Assembly: GCA_905480605.1 (NCBI GenBank)
Contig: CAJQRD010000031.1
Coordinates: 1 to 38,835 of the forward strand
Length of the DNA: 38,835 bases
Reading direction: 5' to 3'
Source of the DNA: an uncultured Saprospiraceae bacterium
Lineage (GTDB): Bacteria > Bacteroidota > Bacteroidia > Chitinophagales > Saprospiraceae
Below the pieces are notes generated by a model. It worked only from the letters and a program-made list of their open reading frames with translations. It searched no databases and was not told the origin of the DNA. Position 1 is the stretch's first letter. Each line of letters starts with the position of its first letter. The position numbers were made by a program, and so were the translations under genes. Shown here in pieces: positions 8,887-17,699 of the stretch.

Positions 8887-9463
8887 TGTTCCTTTTGTTA
8901 AGTGCTGCGACTACTTATAGTTATTTGAATTTTTCCAAAGATATAGATGAAAGTAAAAAAAATAGTTGAGTAATATCAGTTGCCATAATGATTTATATTC
9001 TATATTAATATTTTACTTAAATTCTTCGAAAGTTAATAGAAAAACATTGTAGATAAGTAGTATTGTATTTAGTTGCTGGAATAAACATGTATTCTAATGA
9101 AATAGAGAAGTTTAAGCATTATTATGTTTCAAAATCAAAGTGGATTTTTAATAAAATTATTCCTCCTTTTGGGCTTGTTTTTAAATCAGCTCATCAAAGA
9201 ATTCAATATATCTCTACACAAAATTGTAATTTATTAACTTGTTTGTGTATTCGAAGAGTACCAGGGAGTTTGTTTTTTATTATTTAGAAAATTACAAATG
9301 GGTTCTAGATGATTTGATTCCACAGGGACAAGTAGGTTATTTCCATAATAAATTTAGTCTCGGAGCTTTGAAGAAATGTAAAACCTTAATTTTTTTCTTA
9401 TTGATGGCTTAGGTTTTCATAGAACAATCACACAGCTTTAGTAGTAACTGAATTCAAGTGACA
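8887..9463. other. 577-bp gap, possible relic of a coding gene
   Basis: The first 60 bp hold the promoter of the ABC operon. The rest has no supported gene. Two neighbouring plus-strand open stretches look faintly protein-like: 9063-9287, with FKHYYVSKSKWIFNKIIPP, and about 9260-9410 in another frame, with NYKWVLDDLIPQGQVGYFHN. They are in different frames and neither matches a family I know. A decayed gene is one explanation; chance in AT-rich DNA is another. Confidence 0.3.
8936..8943 (-). promoter_or_regulatory. candidate -7 box for the ABC export operon
   Basis: On the minus strand this reads TATCTTTG, a match to the Bacteroidota TAnnTTTG -7 element. It would place the transcript start about 45 nt before the membrane fusion gene. 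No clear TTTG -33 box is found at the expected distance, so the call rests on one box. Confidence 0.4.
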
Positions 9464-9682
9464 TTACAGTTTATTTTGTACCAATTTCCTAATTTTCACA
9501 GCCTTTTCAAAGTGATCCAATTCATGTTTTTTAATCCACCATTTTGCAACATCCATTAATAACTTAGGATTGTCATTTTTATTGGTAAAAAAAGCATAGA
9601 ATGACAAGCCCACATTCTCTCCTTTCTTTTTTATTTTTTCAGTGCAAACTTTGATAATATTTTGCCTTATTGCTTCAGTCAT
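9464..9682 (-). CDS. DUF6500 family small protein
   Basis: The 72-residue soluble protein starts MTEAIRQNIIKVC and contains KKGENVGLSFYAFFTNKND and a closing KHELDHFEKAVKIR helix. I recognise these as features of the small family named DUF6500, found in marine Proteobacteria and Bacteroidota; the assignment is from memory. The function is unknown. The gene is 45 bp past the end of the next minus-strand gene and is probably the last gene of the unit that starts with the rRNA methyltransferase. Confidence 0.75.
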   Translation of the reverse strand: MTEAIRQNIIKVCTEKIKKKGENVGLSFYAFFTNKNDNPKLLMDVAKWWIKKHELDHFEKAVKIRKLVQNKL

Positions 9683-9727
9683 ACACAGGTTTTTTAATCA
9701 TTGCTCAGTAACTATTAATTATAAATC

Positions 9728-10090
9728 CTACATCTTCCGAACCAGAAATAAAAACTGTGCTCCAATATCACTAATGACAAACAAACACAAATTGGTTCTA
9801 GGGTTTTTATAAGTCTTTCTAAACTCATCCACTTTTGATTTTACAATCAATTCTTTTTTGTAAAACTCTTCTAGAGTAGAAGCATTGATACTCCAATTGG
9901 TTTCACTTTTGACTCGGTTAATCAAAGGAACACCCAGCGAAATTTCTTGTTTATGTACTACAATAATAGGGTAGTTGCTTATGCCTTCATCTAAAATACT
10001 ATCAGCGGCTTTACACAACAATGTTTCGTAATTTCTAAGCTCTTTTTCAATGAACATGAGCTTTTCAACATCTTTAATTTCTTCGTACAT
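9728..10090 (-). CDS. conserved hypothetical protein next to rRNA methyltransferase
   Basis: The 120-residue protein has no signal peptide or membrane helix and is not recognised. It begins with a charged helix, then a beta-type core (YPIIVVHKQEISLGVPLI) and ends in NLCLFVISDIGAQFLFLVRK, a hydrophobic strand pair. Its ATG lies 1 bp beyond the stop codon of the methyltransferase gene, so translation is probably coupled and the two are one operon. A role alongside RNA modification is possible only by position. Confidence 0.75.
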   Translation of the reverse strand: MYEEIKDVEKLMFIEKELRNYETLLCKAADSILDEGISNYPIIVVHKQEISLGVPLINRVKSETNWSINASTLEEFYKKELIVKSKVDEFRKTYKNPRTNLCLFVISDIGAQFLFLVRKM

Positions 10091-10091
10091 A

Positions 10092-11501
10092 TTATTTCTT
10101 ATTTAAAACAGCGATGTTTTCAATGTGGTGTGTATGAGGAAACATATCCACTGGTTGAATAAGTTCCACATTGTAATATTCGCTCATCAATGCAATGTCA
10201 CGTGCTTGAGTTGATGGATTACAACTGACATATATAATTCGTGGTGAATTGGTTTTGTTCAACATCTCTACCACATCATGGTGCAATCCCGCTCTAGGAG
10301 GATCTACAATAATTAAGTCTGCATTACCATATTTTTCAACAAACCCACCATTAAATTCATCTTTTACATCTCCTACTTCAAAATAAGCGTTCTTAATATT
10401 GTTTAATTCCTTATTGATATTTGCATCATCTATGGCTTCTTTAATTTCCTCGATTCCGACAACTGTTTTACATTGATCTGCAACATATAATGCTATACTT
10501 CCTAATCCAGTATATAAATCGTAAACCAGTTCATCTCCTTTTAAATTTGCGAGCGTTTTGATTTGATCATAGAGCACTTCTGCTTGTTTGGTATTTGTTT
10601 GAAAGAATGATTTTGGACCAATTTTATATTTGATATGACCTAACTGTTCGGTAATATATGGTTCGCCATGATACAAGGTTAAATCCAGATCATTAATAGT
10701 ATCGTTCATTTTTTTATTGACAACATAATATATTGAAGTCAACTGAGGAAAATTAGTTTTAAAGTGTTCGAGAGTTTTATCAATAGCATCATCGTTTTGC
10801 TCTCCAAAAATTACAACAATCATCCATTCTCCAAGAGTCGTGTTTCTCACTCTTAAATTTCTAAAATCACCTTTATGTTGTCTGGCATTATAATACGACC
10901 AATCATTTTCCAGTGCTAATGCATGTAAAGAATTTCGAATTTCATTAGATAGGTCATCTTGCAAGTGACACTTTTCAATTTGAACAACTTTGTCAAAAGC
11001 ACCTGCTCTGTGAAATCCTACAGCTTGCTTAAATTCTATTTTCTCTTTCGTTTGTATCAGTTCTTGAGAAACCCACTCTCTGTCTGAGAAACTGTACTCC
11101 ATTTTATTTCTATAGTTGAAGATAGCTGAGCAACCCATAATTGGTCTTATTTCGCCTATCTCAACATGACCAATACGCTTGAATGCATCAAGTATTGATT
11201 GTTCTTTGTATTTTAATTGCGATTCATAACTTAAGTTTTGCCATTTACAACCGCCACAGACTCCAAAATGCTCACACAATGGCTCGATTCTCTCCTCAGA
11301 ATATTTGTGGAATTTAGTCACAAAGCCTTTTCTAAAAGAACTTTTTTTTCGTGTTACCATAACATCTACAACGTCTCCTGGTACACCTCCTTCAACGAAG
11401 TAGACAATGCCCTCCTCGTCTCTTCCAGCCGCTAATCCTTTATCTGCAAGGCCAGTTAATGTTATGTTTTCTGTTACTTTTTTCTTTCTTCTTCTAGCCA
11501 T
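10092..11501 (-). CDS. rlmD: 23S rRNA (uracil-C5)-methyltransferase, RlmD/RumA family
   Basis: This enzyme places a methyl group on C5 of a uracil in 23S rRNA using S-adenosylmethionine. The 469-residue protein has an N-terminal TRAM domain (about 10-65). Iron-sulfur ligands follow at C76, C82 and C85 (CEHFGVCGGC), with the fourth in EKCHL at about 175. The methyltransferase domain carries DLYTGLGSIALYVAD for SAM binding, then DPPRAGL and the catalytic cysteine in VSCNPSTQARD. All catalytic parts are present. The exact uracil (1939, 747 or both) cannot be set from sequence; related TrmA-type tRNA enzymes usually lack the cluster. It leads an operon with the 120-residue gene. Confidence 0.92.
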   Translation of the reverse strand: MARRRKKKVTENITLTGLADKGLAAGRDEEGIVYFVEGGVPGDVVDVMVTRKKSSFRKGFVTKFHKYSEERIEPLCEHFGVCGGCKWQNLSYESQLKYKEQSILDAFKRIGHVEIGEIRPIMGCSAIFNYRNKMEYSFSDREWVSQELIQTKEKIEFKQAVGFHRAGAFDKVVQIEKCHLQDDLSNEIRNSLHALALENDWSYYNARQHKGDFRNLRVRNTTLGEWMIVVIFGEQNDDAIDKTLEHFKTNFPQLTSIYYVVNKKMNDTINDLDLTLYHGEPYITEQLGHIKYKIGPKSFFQTNTKQAEVLYDQIKTLANLKGDELVYDLYTGLGSIALYVADQCKTVVGIEEIKEAIDDANINKELNNIKNAYFEVGDVKDEFNGGFVEKYGNADLIIVDPPRAGLHHDVVEMLNKTNSPRIIYVSCNPSTQARDIALMSEYYNVELIQPVDMFPHTHHIENIAVLNKK

Positions 11502-11518
11502 TGTTGTTAATCTGGGCG

Positions 11519-11526
11519 CAAAGTTA
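11519..11526 (-). promoter_or_regulatory. candidate -7 box for the rRNA methyltransferase
   Basis: The minus strand reads TAACTTTG, a TAnnTTTG match, 18 bp before the ATG at 11501. It implies a very short leader. No -33 partner is evident. Confidence 0.4.
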
Positions 11527-11577
11527 TGTAAAAATAGGTTAACGTATGGGTAAGAAAGAAATCAAAAACAAAGTGAC

Positions 11578-13494
11578 TTATTGAGGTGAGACAACAAATG
11601 TAGTTCTCCTGTTGATCATTCGGCCTTCTTGGGTATCATTTTCTGCAAGAGGCTCAGTTTCACCTTTACCCAAGTATGACAACCTGTTTGAATCAATTCC
11701 TAATTTGATCAATTCTGAATATACAGCTTTGGCCCGATCTTCTGATAATTTAAGGTTGTCATCTGCTTCGCCAATATTATCGGTGTGGCCAATAATTTTT
11801 ATTTTTATTTTAGATTGAGTCTCCAGTAAAGAGACAAGATTTTGAACTTCAGTATTTGAAATATCTAGAAGTTTAGATGATCCAGATTCAAAAAAAATAT
11901 TGTGTAAAGTAATGGGCTTGCAGATTGCCCCTTTATCTACGATAGGTAATAATTCAATTTCAAATACTATTGGGTCTAAATGGGTTTTAATACGGTCAAT
12001 GTCGATGTTTTCTGAGTGAAATAGATACCCACTCTTAGAAATACTAACAGCAAAGTTTCCTTTAGGAATCACCATCAAAGCTCCTTCGTTTGTTGTTTTT
12101 ATAGTCTTGATTACTTTACTGTTTGTTATGTTGGTGATCTTTACATTGGCCTCTATATACTTTTTAGTTACAGCATCTTTTACTTTTATATTTAAGTATG
12201 AAACTGCGTTTGGTTTGAGATGATCAGGTAGTTTGAATTTCAGAATGTCTAGATGTTGACCATTGTTTAACTTATCAGATGTGTAATAAGCTGTTTGTCC
12301 AAATAAATCCACAAAGAGAGCCCCATCATTGGTTTTTGAATTTATTGGGTGACCCAAGTTTTCTGGCTTAGACCATTGTGATTCGTTTTTTCTGCTTATG
12401 AATAAATCGTAATCACCTAATCCAATATGTCCATCAGACCTGAAATAGAGTGTATTATTGTCAGCGTGTATAAATGGGCTGCCTTCATTTTGATTTGTAT
12501 TTACAGTAGATCCTAAATTTTCTGCTTGTGTCCATTTTCCATTTATAAGACGTACCGTCCAAATATCTTCTTTTCCTTTGCCTCCTATTCGCGTACTGCT
12601 AAAGTAAAGTGTTTTGTTGTCGGCACTTAAAGAAGGTTGTTTGTCTGAGAATCTAGAGTTTACTTCTGGACCCATATTGTAGACTTGGCCCCATGATCCG
12701 TTTTTATAGAAACTTATATAAAGATCACAACCTCCGTAACTGTCTTTTCTGTTGCAAGCGGTAAAGATGATTATTGTGCCATCTTGTGAGAAAGTATGAG
12801 CCCCTTCATTTTCATTGGTATTGAGTGACTCGATGCTTTCTCCTCGAGAAAAATTTCCATTTTCATCAATAGTTGAAATGTATAGATCTTCGTTTTTATT
12901 TCTTCCTGCAGATTGATCTATGGAAGTATATATCATTATTGAGCCATCTGCATTGAATGCTGGTAAACATTCAGACTTCTCTGTATTGATAAAATCGCTG
13001 ATTGATTGAGGGTCAAACTCCACAGGATTTGAATACGTATATTCCCTAAAGGTTAGCTCGGCAAATCTCCGAGTAACTGTTTTAAGATTTCTTGGACTTA
13101 ATCTTTTGTTATCCAGCAGTGGTTTGATGTATGTTACAGCTTCTTTGTATTTCCCTTTTTCCTCTAGGAGATCAGCCAATGTCATTGTTAGCTTTGGTTG
13201 ATCAGCCAAGTTGTTGTCAATAATATATTTTAAATGTTTGATTGCTAAATCTTTGTTTTTAGTTTTTATGTAAAGATTTGATAACTTGATTTGGCCTTTA
13301 ATAAAATTGGGATATTTTTGGATGATTTCAACAATGACATTGGTGGCTTTTTCAAATTCATTAGACGATATATGATTTAAAGCTTTGTCGTATTTTTTTT
13401 GATACTTTTTATCAAGCTGTGAGATGTTAATAGGAGATTGGGCAAACAAAGTCATTTGCAATAAAAAGAAAAAAATAATTTGTAGGAATCTCAT
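11578..13494 (-). CDS. PorE-like envelope protein: TPR, PD40 propeller, CRD, OmpA domain
   Basis: The 638-residue exported protein has four parts in order. A signal peptide (about 1-18, MRFLQIIFFFLLQMTLFAQ) leads to TPR repeats (about 30-140) and WD40-like PD40 propeller blades (about 180-400, repeated DGTIIIFTA, NKTLYFSSTR, NNTLYFRSDG). Then come a carboxypeptidase-regulatory-like fold (about 430-510) and a C-terminal OmpA peptidoglycan-binding domain (about 530-638, IIGHTDNIGEADDN and NRRTTFV). This order is that of PorE, the T9SS subunit that anchors the PorP-PorK-PorN complex to peptidoglycan in Porphyromonas. PorE is a lipoprotein, whereas this protein has no clear lipobox. Bacteroidota often carry several such paralogs, so the T9SS role is a hypothesis. 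Confidence 0.85.
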   Translation of the reverse strand: MRFLQIIFFFLLQMTLFAQSPINISQLDKKYQKKYDKALNHISSNEFEKATNVIVEIIQKYPNFIKGQIKLSNLYIKTKNKDLAIKHLKYIIDNNLADQPKLTMTLADLLEEKGKYKEAVTYIKPLLDNKRLSPRNLKTVTRRFAELTFREYTYSNPVEFDPQSISDFINTEKSECLPAFNADGSIMIYTSIDQSAGRNKNEDLYISTIDENGNFSRGESIESLNTNENEGAHTFSQDGTIIIFTACNRKDSYGGCDLYISFYKNGSWGQVYNMGPEVNSRFSDKQPSLSADNKTLYFSSTRIGGKGKEDIWTVRLINGKWTQAENLGSTVNTNQNEGSPFIHADNNTLYFRSDGHIGLGDYDLFISRKNESQWSKPENLGHPINSKTNDGALFVDLFGQTAYYTSDKLNNGQHLDILKFKLPDHLKPNAVSYLNIKVKDAVTKKYIEANVKITNITNSKVIKTIKTTNEGALMVIPKGNFAVSISKSGYLFHSENIDIDRIKTHLDPIVFEIELLPIVDKGAICKPITLHNIFFESGSSKLLDISNTEVQNLVSLLETQSKIKIKIIGHTDNIGEADDNLKLSEDRAKAVYSELIKLGIDSNRLSYLGKGETEPLAENDTQEGRMINRRTTFVVSPQ

Positions 13495-13613
13495 AAATAT
13501 AACCTCTGTATATATAACGTCATTGTATAGCGTGTTATTTTCATGCCAATTGACAGTTAGTATACTTAGTTGCTTAGCCTTTTATTGTGAATGAGCTATT
13601 TATTAAGGAATAT

Positions 13614-14627
13614 TTAAGTCGCTAGCATTTTAATAGCAACTTTGTCTCCTGCTTCAGCTGCAGCCTTTAAGTCACTTTTGTAACCATTTTGTCCTGCCTT
13701 CTGCTTGGCAATACCTCTAAATCTTAATTGCTTTGCTTTGCTAATTTTATCATTTCCAAATTCAATATCCATCATTTTTTGAAATGAATCAACAGCAGCA
13801 GAATAATCTTCTAATTCCAATTGCGTTTGACCATAATCAAATAATGCATCTCTTTTCCATTTGAGATTAGGATTGTTCTCAGGAAACTCTCTTTTCGTGA
13901 ATAGCTTAAGTTCAAATTCAGCTTCCTTGTATTGTTTTAGTTTGAGGTGTAATTTTCCTTTTAACCTTCTGCCGTGCCAGTGAACAGTTTGAAGTGCTAC
14001 TGATTTTTTGATTGTCATTTGCAGGCAATCAACGGCTTCTTGGTATTCTTTTTTACTGATATAAACTTCAGCTTTTCCAAGATATGCATATGGGTTACTT
14101 GGGTCTAGACCAATACTCTTATTATAATCTCTTAAAGCATCATGTTCTCTTTTGAGCATGAAATTTACTTTCGCCCTTCTTTCGTAAGCTTGAGCATGAC
14201 CATCATATTTTTCAATGGCCTTGTTTAGTGCAATAATTGCTTCTTCTTCTTTACCCTTTTGATCAACTAAGGACTTTCCTTTTATATATTGCTGAACAGC
14301 TACTTTGTCACTTGTGGGTTCCATATGATTGTACATAAGGATTTTGCCCTCATCAATGGCCCAAAGATTTAGCTCACCTGATAAACCAAACTGAACTATA
14401 TATGCCAATAGTGTGGATGTGTTTCTAAGAGTTTTAGGATACACTTGCTTTACGAATCTTGGAATACTTAAAAGAAGACCATCTTCGAAAAAAATCTCTT
14501 CTGGCTCAAAGAGGACATCGTTCTTATAATATTTTTCCGCTCTTTGAATGTACATTTTGAGAGCCATTTGATAACTCTTCTCAGTACCATACTCAATCCT
14601 ACCTTGAATAATCGTTTTTTGCAGCAT
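13614..14627 (-). CDS. cytoplasmic tetratricopeptide repeat protein
   Basis: The 337-residue protein has no signal peptide. Residues 1-110 form a domain I do not recognise (RFVKQVYPKTLRNTSTLLAYIVQFGLSGELNLWAI is its core, read in two parts). From about 115 to 300 there are TPR units: EEAIIALNKAIEKYDGHAQ, HDALRDYNKSIGLDPSNP, QEAVDCLQMTIKK, KEAEFELKLF and SAAVDSFQKMMD. TPR arrays hold protein partners; which one is not shown. It is on the same strand as its neighbours but is separated by 119 and 195 bp, so it is probably its own transcription unit. Confidence 0.8.
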   Translation of the reverse strand: MLQKTIIQGRIEYGTEKSYQMALKMYIQRAEKYYKNDVLFEPEEIFFEDGLLLSIPRFVKQVYPKTLRNTSTLLAYIVQFGLSGELNLWAIDEGKILMYNHMEPTSDKVAVQQYIKGKSLVDQKGKEEEAIIALNKAIEKYDGHAQAYERRAKVNFMLKREHDALRDYNKSIGLDPSNPYAYLGKAEVYISKKEYQEAVDCLQMTIKKSVALQTVHWHGRRLKGKLHLKLKQYKEAEFELKLFTKREFPENNPNLKWKRDALFDYGQTQLELEDYSAAVDSFQKMMDIEFGNDKISKAKQLRFRGIAKQKAGQNGYKSDLKAAAEAGDKVAIKMLAT

Positions 14628-14822
14628 TATTTTTTACGATTCTTTTTATTTATGATGCCTATTCATCTTATATAAACACCTTATGATGTTAAATAACAAT
14701 TATAGAAAAAATCATTCCATTCTATATTAATAGAAATTTAATTTTGGATATAATTTTTTAAGAAAGTTTGCTTCGTGGTAAATGTACATAAAAATATTAT
14801 TTAGTACGAACGACTTGGTCAA

Positions 14823-15845
14823 TTATGCCCATACTTTACAACCTTCTGTACAGTTTTTACAAATTTCTATGTTTTGACGACCTGTAAGTAATCGTTTTCT
14901 GTAATTGTTATAAGTTTTTCCTTTCCAAATGTTTTTGAAACTGCTGTTTTGTAGATTGCCTAATTTATGATCTGCATCTTTGTCAAAACAGCATGGAACA
15001 ACAATTCCATTCCAAGTAATAACACAAGCATGCCAAAGTTTCCAGCAGTGGCTTAACAATTCATTTTTTATCACATATGAATTGTCCTCTACTTTCCTAT
15101 ATCTCGAGTACTTGTCAATACTAGGGATTAAGGGGTTGCCCTTTTTGTAATTATAAATTTGTGCCGTCTTAAGTTTAACTTCGTCAACACCTAACTCATT
15201 GGCAAGGGTGTATAAGTCTTCAATTTGGTGCTCATTGGGTTTGACAACTAGAAACTGATAAATAATATGTGGAGTTGAAGACTTCATCTTCTTTTTCACT
15301 TCTATTAAATTTTTTGTACCATCAAGAATCTTTTGCAATTCACCACCCTTGCGATATACTTCGTAAGTTTCCTGAGTTGTGCCATCGACTGAAATTATTA
15401 TTCTATCCAATTTGGAATCAATGATCTTTTTACAAATGTCTTTTGATAGGAAATGCCCATTTGTTGATGTGATCGTGTACAATCCTTTTTTGTGAGCATA
15501 GCTGACCATATTTAGAAAGTCAGGATTAATAAATGGTTCTCCTTGAAAATAGAATATGAGATAAAGAAGTTTATTTGCAATCTCATCTATTGATTTCGTA
15601 AAAAAATCCTTTTTTAAGTTACCCGTTTCTCTTGAGAACGACCTAAGACCAGATGGACATTCTGGACAACGTAAATTACACGCTGTTGTTGGTTCAAATG
15701 AAACTGTCATTGGTTGACCCCAAACGATTGGCTTTTTTGTCCATTTTGTCAATTGATAAGAGCCTAATAATTTGGCTACATTAACAATACGTGAGATCGT
15801 TAATTTAGAAATAAAATTAAATGTGTCCTGCCAGTAAATTTTCAT
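14823..15845 (-). CDS. radical SAM/SPASM domain protein
   Basis: The 340-residue enzyme carries the radical SAM iron-sulfur motif CNLRCPEC (C56, C60, C63) after the strand MTVSFEPTTA. A glycine-rich SAM segment YFQGEPF follows, then ISVDGTTQETYEVYR. At the C-terminus a SPASM region (about 260-340) has cysteines in CWKLWHAC, VPCCFD and CKNCTEGC, enough to bind auxiliary clusters. SPASM enzymes modify ribosomal peptides or act as maturases and reductive enzymes. No short precursor peptide gene is evident beside it, so the substrate is unknown. The DinB-fold gene ends 17 bp upstream on the same strand, and the two are probably one operon. Confidence 0.9.
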   Translation of the reverse strand: MKIYWQDTFNFISKLTISRIVNVAKLLGSYQLTKWTKKPIVWGQPMTVSFEPTTACNLRCPECPSGLRSFSRETGNLKKDFFTKSIDEIANKLLYLIFYFQGEPFINPDFLNMVSYAHKKGLYTITSTNGHFLSKDICKKIIDSKLDRIIISVDGTTQETYEVYRKGGELQKILDGTKNLIEVKKKMKSSTPHIIYQFLVVKPNEHQIEDLYTLANELGVDEVKLKTAQIYNYKKGNPLIPSIDKYSRYRKVEDNSYVIKNELLSHCWKLWHACVITWNGIVVPCCFDKDADHKLGNLQNSSFKNIWKGKTYNNYRKRLLTGRQNIEICKNCTEGCKVWA

Positions 15846-15862
15846 TATGAAGTAATACTAGC

Positions 15863-16372
15863 TTAAACGTATCTTTCTTTTAGGATATTGAAATGATGAT
15901 TCAAGTGTCCTGCCAACATATATGGAAAAGATCTTACCGACATGTTATAATTTGATGCCTTACCAATAATATCCCAATCTGTATCTCTGAACCCTTTAAA
16001 CATGATTAAACTAGAATATCTGGTTATGTTGAAAAAGTTGTACAAGTATTCTTTGTCCATATGATCTACTGAGACATTTGACATATAAACATCTTGGTCA
16101 AACCCAGGAAGATTTTCTTTTTCACCTCTGCAGAATGACAAAGCACGGTATGCAAATATTCTTTCTGTATCAATAATATGAACAATCACTTCTTTTATAG
16201 ACCATTTATCTTCAGAATACTTGTAATCAAGCTGTTCATCAGTCAAACCGTCGATATAATTGCAAAAATCTTCCCGTTGCTGACTCAATTCTGACATCAC
16301 ATCATCTCCTACTGTATCAATGTATATTTTTTGAAATGGAGCAAATTCTGAATCATTAGGTCTTGTAAGCAT
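15863..16372 (-). CDS. DinB-fold family protein
   Basis: The 169-residue protein has the four-helix DinB/YfiT plan. The signature WSIKEVIVHIIDTERIFAYRAL gives the first histidine of the metal site (read as WSIKEVIVH and DTERIF), and the closing AGHLNHHFNILKERY gives the others. Family members are metal-dependent, mostly bacillithiol or unknown-thiol transferases and hydrolases; no substrate can be assigned. It is cytoplasmic. It leads the short operon with the radical SAM gene, and stands divergent to peptidyl-tRNA hydrolase across 148 bp. No clear TAnnTTTG box was found in that gap. Confidence 0.88.
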   Translation of the reverse strand: MLTRPNDSEFAPFQKIYIDTVGDDVMSELSQQREDFCNYIDGLTDEQLDYKYSEDKWSIKEVIVHIIDTERIFAYRALSFCRGEKENLPGFDQDVYMSNVSVDHMDKEYLYNFFNITRYSSLIMFKGFRDTDWDIIGKASNYNMSVRSFPYMLAGHLNHHFNILKERYV

Positions 16373-16520
16373 GAAATATTAATTTTGATTTTCGAAACTT
16401 GATTTTAAAAGACTTTGTTGAAAGTCTATGTAAAAGTAATCTAATGAAGTGATTTAATAATAAAGTAATATAAAAACATGATGTTAAACTCTTCAAAAAT
16501 TAAAATTAAAAGTTGAAACC

Positions 16521-17141
16521 ATGATTAAATGGATAAAACAACTCTTTGGTAATTCAAATGACAATATAGATCCTGGTATGAAATATTTAGTGGTTGGTTT
16601 AGGAAATATGCACCCAGATTATGATGGAACAAGGCATAATATAGGTTTTGAGGTAGTGGATATGATGGCAGAAAATGCCAAAGTTTCATTTAAAAACGAC
16701 ACTTTAGGTGATGTTGCCCTGGTCAAACACAAAGGCAGACATATTCATCTGCTGAAGCCTTCAACATATATGAATCTAAGTGGGAAGTCAGTTCGCTATT
16801 GGATGACCAAACATAAAGTCAATATCGACAATATTCTTGTGGTAGTTGATGATAAAAACATTGAGTTTGGATCCTTAAGAATGCGTGGAAAAGGAAGTGA
16901 TGGAGGTCATAATGGGCTCAAGGATATTCAAAACATATTGGGCACCACTAAATATGCAAGATTGCGTGTTGGCATTGGAAGTGAATATTCCAAGGGCAGA
17001 CAAGTTGATTTTGTATTAGGTAAATGGTCTAAAGAAGAATTGGATAAATTAGGCCCTATACTCAATGATTGTGCTGATGCTTCTTTGAGTTTTTGTAGTA
17101 TCGGATTAGGGCACACTATGAATAAATTTAATACTAAGTAG
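16521..17141 (+). CDS. pth: peptidyl-tRNA hydrolase
   Basis: This essential enzyme frees tRNA from peptidyl-tRNAs that drop off the ribosome. The 206-residue protein has the core VVGLGNMHPDYDGTRHNIGF with the substrate asparagine N29 and the catalytic histidine H39. It goes on to LLKPSTYMNLSGKSV, VVDDKNIEFG (conserved aspartate) and GSDGGHNGLKDI. The family is usually about 190 residues; here about 20 extra residues (MIKWIKQLFGNSNDNIDPGM) precede the core, which is common in Bacteroidota. It is cytoplasmic. It stands alone on the plus strand between a divergent and a convergent neighbour, with the 171-bp repeat array directly downstream. Confidence 0.96.
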   Translation: MIKWIKQLFGNSNDNIDPGMKYLVVGLGNMHPDYDGTRHNIGFEVVDMMAENAKVSFKNDTLGDVALVKHKGRHIHLLKPSTYMNLSGKSVRYWMTKHKVNIDNILVVVDDKNIEFGSLRMRGKGSDGGHNGLKDIQNILGTTKYARLRVGIGSEYSKGRQVDFVLGKWSKEELDKLGPILNDCADASLSFCSIGLGHTMNKFNTK

Positions 17142-17183
17142 TATTTTCTGGAGTCTGGATTTGGACTGTTGGGCTTTGCACAA

Positions 17184-17680
17184 GGTTGGAAGCACTAGCG
17201 CCGGGTAAGTATTTTACCAAAGCGTTAGGATGAGTTTTTCTTGCGACAGGTCTTTGATCGCTTGCTTATCCTTATGTTGATCACTTGGCGACCCCAAACA
17301 ATTCATAATCCATAATTCATAATTTTTTAAATCATTCATGATTGGTTATGCGCGAGGTGGAAACACTAGCAGTAGATCGGTGTTTTAGTACAGCGTTAAG
17401 AGGAGTTTTTTTGGCGGCCAGACTTTGACCACTCGCTTGCCCTTATGTTGATCACTTGGCGACCCTAAATAATTCATAATCCATAAATTATCATTTTTTA
17501 AATCATTCATGATTGGTTATGCGAGAGGTTGGAAACACTAGCGCTGGATCGATGTTTTAGTACAGGATCAGTAGGAGTTTTTTGGGCGACCGGTCTTTGA
17601 CCACTCGCTTACCCTTATGTTGATCACTTGGCGACCCCAAATAATTCATAATCCATAACTCATAATTTTTTAAATCATTA
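17184..17680. repeat. three tandem ~171-bp direct repeats
   Basis: Three similar units begin at 17184, 17356 and 17527, giving periods of 172 and 171 bp; the third ends near 17680. Each opens with GGTTGGAAACACTAGC or a close variant. The middle has TTGATCACTTGGCGACCC. Each ends with an AT-rich AATTCATAATCCATAATTC segment. The first unit differs most. The array fills the gap between convergent pth and the rhodanese gene. No open frame of note, terminal inverted repeat or transposase is seen. It may be a non-coding repeat family that expanded locally. Confidence 0.85.
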
Positions 17681-17699
17681 CTCATTAATAACATACACC

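Noticed and set aside
9379-9417. Terminator for the DUF6500 gene
   Set aside because: Only a 7-bp AAAACCT/AGGTTTT stem with a loop of over 20 nt; too weak to call.
17184-17680. CRISPR or insertion sequence
   Set aside because: Units are directly tandem with no spacers, terminal inverted repeats or transposase.
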